From contig NZ_CP118735.1 in assembly GCF_032595075.1 (NCBI RefSeq), positions 1,082,001-1,146,000 of the forward strand: DNA of 64,000 nt, written 5' to 3'. This DNA comes from Streptococcus sp. 29887 (GTDB lineage Bacteria; Bacillota; Bacilli; Lactobacillales; Streptococcaceae). Shown piece after piece: positions 7,360 to 16,230 of this stretch; positions within the stretch are counted from its first letter, which is position 1; every line of letters begins with the position of its first letter. The notes beneath the pieces are model-generated. The model was given only the letters and a program-made list of their open reading frames with translations, was not told the DNA's origin and did no database searches. The translations under genes and the position numbers were made by a program.

Positions 7360-10300
7360 ATGCGAGTTGAAGATTATGCCAACTATGTCGGAGACTTATC
7401 CAGTTACTATCTCTCAGATGTTGATGCTTATCAGAGACTGTTAGCACGCTTGGGCTTTGTTGTTGGCTTTGACTTTCAAAATCAATTGAGCATTATTCAT
7501 CAGAGACCGACAGCCAGTTTATGCTCAGACTTTCAATCCTGGAAATCAGTTGACCATATTGTTAGACGAGGTCAAAAAGGGATTCCAATTTTATTAAATA
7601 AACAATCCAAAATGTCAATTGGATATGTATTTGACATAAGTCAGACAGTTTTGACGAATAGAGATAACAAGCCAATTGTGGAGTGGCAATATGAAGCAGG
7701 TCGGGATCTATCCATTTTAGCAGACCTTGTTCATGAGAGACTATCGCTTAGACCAGAAAATGAGGTTGCTGCAATTCGCTATCTTGCAAATCTTGCAACG
7801 AAAGGTATTGGTTCAAAAGTTCTTGTCGGAATGAATTTAGATGTGGAAACCGAATCAAACTTATTACGCTTTATTGAACAAAGTTTTGAAGCTGTATTAT
7901 CAAATAGACTTGGAATTGCACTAAAACTGAACCAAGACTTGCTAGAAAATGGTCTCGGTCAATTTAGCCCACGTCAGTTTCTGATATTTGGTGATTATTT
8001 GACCAGAATGTCGCAAAAAATTCTCAGGATTATTCATCAAAAAAAGTATGAGAAAATTGCATTAAAAGAGCAGACAAAAGAACTGATTGAGCGGTATAAT
8101 GAGGTTGTAGAAGAAAGAGGAGGACAAAGAGATGAATCAAGCATTACTGATCGAGAAGATGAACACGACCTTGACAGTCAACGACTTCAGTCACTGTCAA
8201 TCAACAGAGGAGATAGTAGAGGTGATTTATCGTCTAACATTACAGACCCTTCGAACCAATCAACAGATTCGGGACGAGATTGGGAAAGCTCTCTACGCCA
8301 AGGAAAGATTGGAGTTTCTGAGCAAGGAAGAGAACAAGACCGAACTACTTTTGGAATTATATCAGACAGGACAGCTGATTCCACATTTGATAGCAGTGGA
8401 GAAAGAATCACAGAGCATGGTGGAACAAATAGAAAGTCATCTGATTCAAGAATGGAAGTTGACCGAGGACTTGAAGACCAAGGATATGTTGAGCTGGATC
8501 AGCCAGATGAACAATCTTCGTCAATCCGTCAAGGAACAAGTCAGGGAGAATCTAATTTACATTTAGATAAAATATCAACTGAAGAATTGCATGATGTACT
8601 TCGAAAAGGTACTGGTACACGAGGTGGGCGACTTAGAGTTGCTCACTTTTTTTCTAGTCAGGAAGATATAAAAATTCAAGCTCAGTTTTTACAAAAAGAA
8701 TATGGGTGGGGTGGTGCTACTGGTCCTAATTTTCCTATTTCCTACAATTATGACTCCAGAGGCTTACACTTGACAAGAAAGGCTGATGGTTATAATGAAA
8801 CATTTAGTTGGAGGAAAGTTGCAGGTGAAATTGATAGACTTTTAGAAAATGAAACCTATCTGTCTGATGACGAAAGCAAGCTTTACCAATACAATGAACA
8901 GATATTCTCTAATTTTCAAGAATCACCATTATTTGAATTTGATAAACTGGACAATGGTCAAGTTAATGTATTTTTGGAAGATGAACTTGTAGCACGAATT
9001 GATACAGTTGGTCAGGTTAGCTATGTTGTAGAGTTAGAGGACCGTTTTAAGTTTGAAATTGATGAGTATGTTCAAAACCTAGAAACTAGTTTGCTGATAG
9101 AAAAAATCAGTCAGCATGAGCAGTTGGATCTCTTTGATGATTCAGCTTTTGATGATAGTAGTGTTGATGACACAATATCTGTTGCGGAAGGTATCAATTC
9201 AGCAGACCATATCACTCCTTCACAGTCCACTAGGAAACCTGATTTATTAGATAACTACATTCTAGATAATTTACCACATTCACTCTCTCCCTCCGAACGC
9301 TTAGACAATAACTTAGAAGCGATTCGAATCATAAAAAAATTAGATTTGGAAGGTAGACGTGCTACTTTTGAAGAACAGAAATCGCTTGCCTTATATGTTG
9401 GATGGGGTGGTCTGGCTGATGTTTTTAACGAGGAGAAAACTGGACAATGGTTAGAAGCACGAAATGAACTTACAGAATTGCTTAGTCCAGATGAATTTCA
9501 AGCAGCCAAGGAATCCACCTTGACTGCTTTTTATACACCACCATTGGTCATCGACGCTATTTATCTGGGATTGAAGAATCTTGGATTTGAAAATGGTAAT
9601 ATCTTGGAGCCTTCTTGTGGGGTTGGAAACTTCCTCGGTCGCCTACCAAGTGAAATGGGGCATTCTAAAATCTATGGCGTAGAGTTAGATAGAATCAGCG
9701 GTAGGATTGCACAAGAACTATATCAAAAATCCACTATTCAAATACAAGGATACGAAGATACAAGCTTTTCAAATAATTTCTTTGATGTGGCAGTTGGAAA
9801 TGTTCCGTTTGGTGATTTTAAAGTTTCGGATAGAGATTATGACCGAGAAAAATTCTTGATACATGATTATTTCTTTGCCAAGTCTATCGACAAGGTTCGC
9901 AGTGGTGGAGTGATTGCATTTGTGACCTCTTCTGGAACCATGGACAAACAAGATAGTCGAGTCCGTCAGTATCTGGCCAATCGGTGCGATTTATTGGGGG
10001 CCATTCGGCTACCAAATTCAACTTTTAAAGGTTTGGCAGGAACTGAAGTTACCAGTGATATTCTTTTCTTGCAGAAGCGAGATGTTATTCGAGAGCAAGA
10101 TGTTGACTGGATACATTTAGCAAGAGATGAGAATGGATTTACTTACAATAAGTATTTTGTAGATCATCCAGAGATGGTCTTGGGTAAAATGACAGAAGTA
10201 TCTAGGAGATTTGGTCCAAGTTTAGCTTGTATTCCTAATGAGGAAAATTTGAGTGTACAATTGACAACTGCCGTAGAAGAAATTCAAGGTGAGATACCAA

Positions 10301-13300
10301 ATATTAAACTAGATCAACAAATCAATGATGGGCAAGACATACTTCCAGCTTTGGATCATGTTAAGAATTTTTCTTATATCATGATAGATGGAATTCCCTA
10401 TTTTCGTGAAGATTCGGTGATGATTCGGCAACACATGACAGACAAGGAAATCAATAGACTAAAAAATTATCTAGCGGTTGTCGAAAGTCTGAAAGAAGTT
10501 ATTCAACTCCAAAAAGAAAATGCTAGTGATGAGTTAATTCAAGAAAGTCAACATAGGTTAAATAAAGCTTATGATACTTTCAAAGTCAATCATGACTATA
10601 TTAACTCTACACTAAACCGTAGGAATTTGCGTGAGGATAGTAACTATCCATTAGTATCATCAATTGAGAAACTGGATAAAGGTAAGTTTGCAGGGAAAGG
10701 GGATATTTTCTTTAAACGGACGATTGCTAAAGCAAAAGTTGTCGAGCATTGTGAATCTAGTCATGAAGCTTTGATACTTTCAATTTCAGAAAAGGGAAGA
10801 GTTGACTTTGATTATATGACTAAGTTGACCGACAAACCGAGAGAAGTTCTCGTAAAAGAGTTGAAAGGCGAGATATATCTCGATATTCCCTACATATATC
10901 CCGAAACAACATTACTTCCATTTTCAGAGAAAGGGATGGAAGAAATGGGATTAACGTATGTTCCAGCAGACCAATACCTTAGTGGAAATATTCGCGAGAA
11001 AATGGCAATCATGGATTTTTACATTGAAAGGTATCAAGCAATTGAAAATCCAGATAAGGATGTTCTTGATAATTTAATTGAACTGAAATTTCAGAGAGAT
11101 AAACTTCAGGGAGTCATGCCTAAAGAATTGACCGCAAGTGAAATATCGGTACGACTTGGTGCAACTTGGATTCCTACATCAGATATCAATCAATTTATTT
11201 TTGACACTTTACAGCCAGGTTATTATGCCAAACAAGCAATAAATGTTCATTTTTCTCCTTTTACATCAGAGTGGAAGATAGATGGCAAGACCCAGGATAG
11301 TCGCAATGACTTAGCAAATTTGACTTATGGGACAAGCAGGGTAAATGCTTATCGACTTATTGAAGATTCATTGAATTTGCGTGATACTAGAGTGTACGAT
11401 ACTGTCTATACTGATGGTGGTGATAAGAGACAAGTTCTAAACAAGAAAGAAACTTTGTTAGCAGGTGAGAAGCAGGAACTTCTTAAAGAGGCCTTCAAGG
11501 ATTGGATTTTTAAGGACCAAAGGCGAAGACATCGTTTAGAAAAACTCTATAATGAGAAATTTAATTCTGTACGAAATCGTGAGTATGATGGGCAATATTT
11601 ATCCCTAGAAGGAATGACAGCAGATATAAGTTTACGTCCTCATCAAAAAAATGCTATTGCGAGGACACTATACGGCGGCAATACACTTCTAGCTCATGTT
11701 GTTGGAGCAGGTAAAACCTTCGAGATGGTTGCCAGTGCTATGGAAAGTAAGCGTCTGGGCATGAGCAATAAAGCTTTGTTTGTTGTTCCAAACCACTTGA
11801 CGGAACAAATGGGACGGGAGTTTATGGAGTTGTATCCAGCTGCCAATATCATGGTGGCCACGAAAAAAGATTTTGAACCTGCCAATCGAAAACGTTTTGT
11901 TGGTAGGATAGCGACTGGTGAATATGATGCAGTTATTATTGGACATAGTCAATTTGAGAAGATTCCAATGAGTAAGGAATATCAGGAGCAGCACTTAAAA
12001 CGTCAAATTCAAGATATAGTTGAGTTTATTGAAGAATATAAGTACCAAAGAGACCAAAACTTTACTGTCAAGCAACTTGAGGGAACTAAGAAGAAATTAG
12101 AAGCCAAACTAAAAAAATTAAATGATGATTTCCGTAAGGATGATGTTGTCACCTTTGAAGAATTGGGAGTTGACAAACTATATATTGATGAAGCTCATAA
12201 CTACAAAAATCTTTATCTTTATACCAAAATGCGAAACGTGGCAGGAATTGGCCAAACTGAAGCTATGAAATCTTCAGATATGTTTATGAAGTGTCGTTAT
12301 TTGGACGAGTTGACAGGTGGAAAGGGTGTTGTTTTTGCGACAGGTACACCAGTGTCGAATTCGATGAGTGAACTCTACACAATGCAACGTTATCTCCAAT
12401 ATGATGACCTGGAGAAAAAAGGTTTACACCACTTTGATTCCTGGGCTTCTACATTCGGTGAAACAGTTACTGCCATCGAACTATCTCCAGAGGGTGACTC
12501 CTATCGTAGTAAGACACGATTCTCAAAATTTTATAATTTGCCTGAACTCATGTCCTTTGTTAAAGAAATGGCTGATATTAAAACTGCAGACCTTTTGAAT
12601 TTACCAACACCCCAAGCCCATTACGAAACAATTTTAACCAGACCAACGAACCATCAGAAAGAAATTTTAAAGACTTTATCTGAACGAGCTGATAAGGTAC
12701 GTAATAGAAAAGTTGAGCCTCATGAAGATAATATGTTACGAATAACAAATGATGGAAAAAAGATTGCCTTGGATCAACGGTTAATCAATACCTTACTACC
12801 TGATGATCCGGAAAGTAAGGTCAATGTCTGCACAAAAAATATTTTTGCTATTTGGGAAAAATCGAGCGACCAACGGTCAGCACAGCTAGTTTTTTGTGAT
12901 ATGTCTACACCTAAAGGGGATGGAACATTCAATCTTTATGATGATATGAAAGGCAAGTTAATTGAACTAGGTATCCCAGAAAATGAAATAGCATTTATAC
13001 ATGATGCGAATAATGAAAAGCAAAAGGCGGAACTCTTTGCCAAGGTCAGAAGTGGAGATGTTCGCATTTTATTTGGTTCTACGTCGAAAATGGGAGCAGG
13101 AACAAACGTTCAAAGTAAACTAATAGCCTTACATGATTTAGATGTTCCTTGGAGGCCAGCTGATTTGGAGCAACGGTCTGGTCGTATCGTGCGTCAAGGG
13201 AATGAAAACAAGGACGTCTATATCTACCGTTATGTGACAGAGAATACCTTTGATGCGTACCTTTGGCAGACCATTGAAAATAAGCAAAAGTTTATCTCCC

Positions 13301-14628
13301 AAATTATGACCTCAAAAACACCTGTGCGAGTGGCTGATGATGTTGATGAGAATACTTTGAACTATGCAGAAATTAAAGCACTTGCGACTGGTAATCCACT
13401 TATTAAAGAAAAGATGGATTTAGATGTTGAAGTATCGAAGTTACGAATGTTGGAATCCAATTATAAATCTAACCTTTATCAGTTGGAAGATAAAATTGCA
13501 AAACATTATCCATCAGAGATTACTCGATTAAAAGGGCAAATTGAAAAAGTAAATGAAGATATTAAAAGACGTGAGCCTAAAGTACAAGGTGATGGCCTAT
13601 TTAACGGAATGGAGATATTAGGTAAGACATATTCTGACAAAAAAGAAGCAGCAGAAGAATTGATGAAAATTTTACCATTGGTTCCAGCTGAGGGCAGTAT
13701 GCCTATTGGCAACTATCGTGGATTTGAAGTTTCAGCATTCTTCAATCAGATTGCTCAAGCAATGGATTTTGTGATTGAGGGAAATCTTTCTTACAATGGT
13801 CATTTTGGTGAAAGCCCAGAAGGCAATATTCAGCGTTTAGACAACGTTTTGGATCGAATTGATGAAGAACTATCCAAGCTAGAAAATAGACTGTCAGATG
13901 TCCAATACAAGCTCCAGGTAGCAAAAGAAGAGGTGACAAAACCATTTGAAAAGGCAGATATGTTAAAAGAAAAGACCTTGCGTTTAGCAGAGGTCAATCG
14001 AATCTTGGACATGGGCGAAGTAGAAGAACTGGATAATCCCAATCCCTTACTTGAAGATGTTAAAGCAGCGATTGTTGACTTTTTGGATCGTGAGTATGGC
14101 TTCTGCGAAGAATCAATTCATAGTAACGTAGAACAATTCAATGATATATTCTCAACTGGAGATTTAGTCTACTTAGCCAAGAGCAAAAGTAACGTTGGTG
14201 GATATGATATTGAGTATAGTGTAGACTTGTCCAATTTTTCTTGGAAATTAACCTTCGCAGATTCAGATATTCGTACAGGTCAGTTTGATGGAAGTACACC
14301 AGAGGAGCAAGCCCAGCATTTTAAATTATTTTTAGAACATTCAACCAAAGACGACTTACTATCAATTGATGAGAAAACAACCTGTCAAATGCTCGGTTTA
14401 CCTTATACGAGAGAGTCGCTTGATCATGACATGGATAACGATGGAATTGTAGACCGTTATGACCATGATATTAAGGATAGTGATGCCTTTGAATCAACTT
14501 ATGATGTCGATGGAGAGGAAAAACGACCTTCCACATTAGCACAAATTCAAGCTTTTAAAGCTGAAGTTGAAGAACGTGACTACAAAAGTCAGAAGAAAGA
14601 AGAAATAGAAGAGGAGCAAGTAATATGA
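7360..14628 (+). CDS. ArdC-like/N6-methylase/SNF2 helicase fusion (ICE backbone giant protein)
   Basis: 2422 residues. In order: an ArdC-like single-strand DNA-binding N-terminus (about 40-110, [11 protein letters not shown]); a Ser/Asp/Arg/Gln-rich linker (about 250-403); an N6-adenine methylase module with [13 protein letters not shown] at 748 and NVPFGDF near 812; and an SNF2/DEAD-type helicase with Walker A VGAGKT near 1447, IDEAH near 1609, ATGTPVSNS near 1660 and [10 protein letters not shown] near 1938. Coiled-coil segments follow, then a C-terminal Asp-rich motif ([14 protein letters not shown], about 2357) resembling a calcium-binding loop. Such proteins are backbone genes of ICESa2603-type elements and probably act on transferred DNA. 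The linker is encoded by DNA that also encodes a TnpV-like protein in another frame (8132-8566). AAGGAG site before the ATG. Confidence 0.9.
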   Translation: MRVEDYANYVGDLSSYYLSDVDAYQRLLARLGFVVGFDFQNQLSIIHQRPTASLCSDFQSWKSVDHIVRRGQKGIPILLNKQSKMSIGYVFDISQTVLTNRDNKPIVEWQYEAGRDLSILADLVHERLSLRPENEVAAIRYLANLATKGIGSKVLVGMNLDVETESNLLRFIEQSFEAVLSNRLGIALKLNQDLLENGLGQFSPRQFLIFGDYLTRMSQKILRIIHQKKYEKIALKEQTKELIERYNEVVEERGGQRDESSITDREDEHDLDSQRLQSLSINRGDSRGDLSSNITDPSNQSTDSGRDWESSLRQGKIGVSEQGREQDRTTFGIISDRTADSTFDSSGERITEHGGTNRKSSDSRMEVDRGLEDQGYVELDQPDEQSSSIRQGTSQGESNLHLDKISTEELHDVLRKGTGTRGGRLRVAHFFSSQEDIKIQAQFLQKEYGWGGATGPNFPISYNYDSRGLHLTRKADGYNETFSWRKVAGEIDRLLENETYLSDDESKLYQYNEQIFSNFQESPLFEFDKLDNGQVNVFLEDELVARIDTVGQVSYVVELEDRFKFEIDEYVQNLETSLLIEKISQHEQLDLFDDSAFDDSSVDDTISVAEGINSADHITPSQSTRKPDLLDNYILDNLPHSLSPSERLDNNLEAIRIIKKLDLEGRRATFEEQKSLALYVGWGGLADVFNEEKTGQWLEARNELTELLSPDEFQAAKESTLTAFYTPPLVIDAIYLGLKNLGFENGNILEPSCGVGNFLGRLPSEMGHSKIYGVELDRISGRIAQELYQKSTIQIQGYEDTSFSNNFFDVAVGNVPFGDFKVSDRDYDREKFLIHDYFFAKSIDKVRSGGVIAFVTSSGTMDKQDSRVRQYLANRCDLLGAIRLPNSTFKGLAGTEVTSDILFLQKRDVIREQDVDWIHLARDENGFTYNKYFVDHPEMVLGKMTEVSRRFGPSLACIPNEENLSVQLTTAVEEIQGEIPNIKLDQQINDGQDILPALDHVKNFSYIMIDGIPYFREDSVMIRQHMTDKEINRLKNYLAVVESLKEVIQLQKENASDELIQESQHRLNKAYDTFKVNHDYINSTLNRRNLREDSNYPLVSSIEKLDKGKFAGKGDIFFKRTIAKAKVVEHCESSHEALILSISEKGRVDFDYMTKLTDKPREVLVKELKGEIYLDIPYIYPETTLLPFSEKGMEEMGLTYVPADQYLSGNIREKMAIMDFYIERYQAIENPDKDVLDNLIELKFQRDKLQGVMPKELTASEISVRLGATWIPTSDINQFIFDTLQPGYYAKQAINVHFSPFTSEWKIDGKTQDSRNDLANLTYGTSRVNAYRLIEDSLNLRDTRVYDTVYTDGGDKRQVLNKKETLLAGEKQELLKEAFKDWIFKDQRRRHRLEKLYNEKFNSVRNREYDGQYLSLEGMTADISLRPHQKNAIARTLYGGNTLLAHVVGAGKTFEMVASAMESKRLGMSNKALFVVPNHLTEQMGREFMELYPAANIMVATKKDFEPANRKRFVGRIATGEYDAVIIGHSQFEKIPMSKEYQEQHLKRQIQDIVEFIEEYKYQRDQNFTVKQLEGTKKKLEAKLKKLNDDFRKDDVVTFEELGVDKLYIDEAHNYKNLYLYTKMRNVAGIGQTEAMKSSDMFMKCRYLDELTGGKGVVFATGTPVSNSMSELYTMQRYLQYDDLEKKGLHHFDSWASTFGETVTAIELSPEGDSYRSKTRFSKFYNLPELMSFVKEMADIKTADLLNLPTPQAHYETILTRPTNHQKEILKTLSERADKVRNRKVEPHEDNMLRITNDGKKIALDQRLINTLLPDDPESKVNVCTKNIFAIWEKSSDQRSAQLVFCDMSTPKGDGTFNLYDDMKGKLIELGIPENEIAFIHDANNEKQKAELFAKVRSGDVRILFGSTSKMGAGTNVQSKLIALHDLDVPWRPADLEQRSGRIVRQGNENKDVYIYRYVTENTFDAYLWQTIENKQKFISQIMTSKTPVRVADDVDENTLNYAEIKALATGNPLIKEKMDLDVEVSKLRMLESNYKSNLYQLEDKIAKHYPSEITRLKGQIEKVNEDIKRREPKVQGDGLFNGMEILGKTYSDKKEAAEELMKILPLVPAEGSMPIGNYRGFEVSAFFNQIAQAMDFVIEGNLSYNGHFGESPEGNIQRLDNVLDRIDEELSKLENRLSDVQYKLQVAKEEVTKPFEKADMLKEKTLRLAEVNRILDMGEVEELDNPNPLLEDVKAAIVDFLDREYGFCEESIHSNVEQFNDIFSTGDLVYLAKSKSNVGGYDIEYSVDLSNFSWKLTFADSDIRTGQFDGSTPEEQAQHFKLFLEHSTKDDLLSIDEKTTCQMLGLPYTRESLDHDMDNDGIVDRYDHDIKDSDAFESTYDVDGEEKRPSTLAQIQAFKAEVEERDYKSQKKEEIEEEQVI
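8132..8566 (+). CDS. TnpV-like protein encoded out of frame inside the giant helicase gene
   Basis: 144 residues in the +1 frame relative to the host gene, which stays open throughout. The ATG at 8132 is preceded by a perfect AGGAGG (8118-8123) at 8 nt spacing. The C-terminal half carries the pattern I recall for TnpV-family proteins: [16 protein letters not shown], an acidic helix, then [11 protein letters not shown] and a final ENLIYI. TnpV proteins are small proteins of Firmicute transposons and ICEs with no firmly known activity. The host frame over the same bases (residues 258-403) is low-complexity Ser/Asp/Arg/Glu/Gln-rich, as expected when a second frame constrains it. The start signal, family-like sequence and length make this a real overlapping gene rather than a shadow. 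Confidence 0.75.
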   Translation: MNQALLIEKMNTTLTVNDFSHCQSTEEIVEVIYRLTLQTLRTNQQIRDEIGKALYAKERLEFLSKEENKTELLLELYQTGQLIPHLIAVEKESQSMVEQIESHLIQEWKLTEDLKTKDMLSWISQMNNLRQSVKEQVRENLIYI

Positions 14629-15266
14629 ATTTTGAAGAAATGAAATCAACTTTAGAAAATATGTTGAAAGAAAACTATGCAGACTTTACCAAGGCCATTA
14701 TTTCAATTGAAAAGGATATTTCAGACCCAGACCTGTTGGAACAAGTCTACCAGGCCTATATGGATGATGATTCAATTTCAGGTTTGTTGCATTCCAATAT
14801 TGATGCTATTATTGAAACATTAGAAACTGATAAGAGCCAAATATCCTTAGTTAATGTTGAATTTGTAGGCAATGTTACGAAAGATGTCGAGGTTAATGTA
14901 TTTCGAGGTGCGGATGGTGAGAATTTTAAAGTTGCAAATTTTTCCATAGCACGCAATGATGAAGAGGGGAATACGCAATTTACGAAGGTAATAGCTTATA
15001 ACGGACGTGCTGACTTTGCAGAGCAATTAAAGAAAGGGGATTTTGTCAAGTTAACAGGTCAGATGAAGTATGATGAGTATGAAGGCAAACTCTTCAATAA
15101 CCTTGTTGTTAAGAATATAAAAATCTTAAAAACGAGAAAGAAATCCCTGGAGGAGAAGGCTGCTAAAGAAGAGAAACCTTCAACGTTAGGAGCATTGAAA
15201 GAGTATTCCCAACAAACAAAATCAGAACAAACTAAACCTAAACAGGATAAAGGGATGGAATTATGA
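14625..15266 (+). CDS. Single-stranded DNA-binding (OB-fold) protein of the ICE
   Basis: 213 residues, coupled to the giant helicase by an ATGA overlap. An acidic helical N-terminus (1-70) is followed by an OB-fold SSB domain (about 73-165): [49 protein letters not shown] Lys/Glu/Gln-rich tail follows, without the usual acidic DDDIPF-type tip. The fold binds single-stranded DNA without sequence preference and would protect or organise transferred or replicating ICE DNA. The unusual N-terminal extension and the absence of a standard acidic tip distinguish it from chromosomal Ssb. Confidence 0.85.
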   Translation: MNFEEMKSTLENMLKENYADFTKAIISIEKDISDPDLLEQVYQAYMDDDSISGLLHSNIDAIIETLETDKSQISLVNVEFVGNVTKDVEVNVFRGADGENFKVANFSIARNDEEGNTQFTKVIAYNGRADFAEQLKKGDFVKLTGQMKYDEYEGKLFNNLVVKNIKILKTRKKSLEEKAAKEEKPSTLGALKEYSQQTKSEQTKPKQDKGMEL

Positions 15267-15308
15267 AATAAGCTAGACTTCCGATTTTGGAGGTCTAGCT
15301 TATTTTTT
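15267..15308 (+). terminator. Terminator between the convergent SSB and PBECR4 genes
   Basis: A 16-bp stem (15267-15282 with 15289-15304, one wobble) with a GATTTT loop and a T run. It lies between two converging genes. The T run is on the plus side; the minus side has only a short A tract, so it is stronger for the SSB operon. Confidence 0.9.
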
Positions 15309-15890
15309 CGGTCTGGAGTAAAGTGTTGTGCTTTGCTTAGTTTGATGGTCAATTTCAATTATCTCTAATACTGTATACCTTACTTGATTCGTTGTGTAGT
15401 CACGAGTTGATTTTTCAAAGGTTGAAACAGGGATATACTGATTTGGCTCTTTGGAATCTCTCTGTCTATCAAGAAATAGATAACCGATTTTATTGTCGAA
15501 CGTAAATTCTAATAGATACTCCCATCGAATCCTGCTTCCCTTGATTGGATATAGTTTTGTAAATCGTACTGATAGAGTTGGTGAAGAAAAACTTTCTCTG
15601 AGTATTTCGAGAATACGCAACCTTCCACATATATCAGTAAAACCATTTGACCTAGTTAGCAATTCTTCGGAGATTGTTTTTTTCAAAATCAAATTATAGA
15701 TTTCGTGCTTAGATCTGGTGGGTAAAGATAAGCCTCTTAACTTATGTATGCCTGCTAAGTGTACAAAATGTTCCTCAGCAAATGTAAGATTGAGCGTTGT
15801 CTGCTGTCCTTTTCGCCCTAAAACAATTTGATAGGTTTTCGAAAGGAGTTTTTTATAATTTCTTGCGGATGAGAGTAATAATGATTCCAT
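15300..15890 (-). CDS. PBECR4-like nuclease-domain protein (putative toxin or defence RNase)
   Basis: 196 residues. The N-terminal half matches the pattern I recall for PBECR4, a member of the Barnase/EndoU/ColicinE5-D/RelE-like (BECR) nuclease folds of phages and mobile elements: YQIVLGRKGQQTTLNLTF, then EEHFVHLAGIHKL. The C-terminal half is beta-rich (WEYLLEFTFDNKIGYLFLD). A good AAGGA site stands five bases before the ATG. It is the only gene of this strand in the neighbourhood. Immediately upstream is a transcribed-looking structured RNA of about 150 nt that ends in a strong terminator just before the ribosome binding site. That layout implies attenuation or an RNA partner. RNA cleavage is expected from the fold, not shown here. 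Confidence 0.6.
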   Translation of the reverse strand: MESLLLSSARNYKKLLSKTYQIVLGRKGQQTTLNLTFAEEHFVHLAGIHKLRGLSLPTRSKHEIYNLILKKTISEELLTRSNGFTDICGRLRILEILRESFSSPTLSVRFTKLYPIKGSRIRWEYLLEFTFDNKIGYLFLDRQRDSKEPNQYIPVSTFEKSTRDYTTNQVRYTVLEIIEIDHQTKQSTTLYSRPKK

Positions 15891-15895
15891 GTATT

Positions 15896-16049
15896 TCCTT
15901 AGAAAAAAGGACAGGATAACCTGCCCTTAGTAATGAGTGTTTTCAATGTTGGCTTGAGGTGTTCACACACAACCCTAGTAAAGCTCCAGCCACAGTCAAA
16001 CCAACCGACCATAGACCTTCAACGCTTAGTAAATACTCTTGTTATCTAC
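15896..16049 (-). ncRNA. Candidate structured RNA/attenuator upstream of the PBECR4 gene
   Basis: On the minus strand a good promoter (TTGATT at 16084-16079, TATACT at 16061-16056, 17-nt spacer) would start an RNA near 16049. It contains no credible gene. It can form a long stem (15949-15958 with 15997-16006, one wobble) enclosing smaller hairpins. It ends in a GGGCAGG-TTAT-CCTGTCC hairpin followed by six U (15926-15903). One pair in that hairpin is G-U on this strand but A-C on the other, which favours minus-strand transcription. The motif CTTAGTAA or CCTAGTAA (plus strand) occurs three times at about 50-nt intervals. It could be a leader attenuator or a separate RNA. No known RNA family was recognised. 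Confidence 0.5.
15903..15926 (-). terminator. Terminator between the leader RNA and the PBECR4 gene
   Basis: A seven-base-pair hairpin (GGGCAGG/CCTGTCC, loop TTAT, one G-U pair on the minus-strand RNA) followed by six U. It ends only about a dozen bases before the start codon of the nuclease gene, so readthrough is needed for expression from the upstream promoter. Confidence 0.75.
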
Positions 16050-16191
16050 AGTATTAGTATATCTAAAAAGAAGCATTAAATCAAGTATTTTGAAAAAATT
16101 TTGTCAACAGAGATATACTGATTTTATTAGGAAATCTATTTCAAATGTTTCATAAATTCTTCATAAAAACTCTATTTAACCTAGGTTTCCA

Positions 16192-16209
16192 TGTTATAAT
16201 TATTATAAT
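16192..16209 (+). promoter_or_regulatory. Probable promoter of the type IIL R-M operon
   Basis: Extended -10 TGTTATAAT at 16192-16200, with a second TATAAT at 16204-16209. No convincing -35 box. AAAGGAAG ribosome site at about 16217 and ATG at 16231. Divergent from the promoter of the structured RNA; between the two promoters lies AT-rich DNA. Confidence 0.5.
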
Positions 16210-16230
16210 GTTCATAAAGGAAGTAAATGT

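Noticed and set aside
11689..11994. Minus-strand open frames inside the giant helicase gene
   Set aside because: No ribosome site and no family features; they mirror the conserved helicase motifs.
15493..15699. Plus-strand open frame opposite the PBECR4 gene
   Set aside because: Antisense shadow without start signals.
15896..16049. True ToxI-type tandem repeats in the RNA before the PBECR4 gene
   Set aside because: Only an eight-base motif recurs at about 50 nt; the units between are not alike, so a classical repeat antitoxin is not supported.
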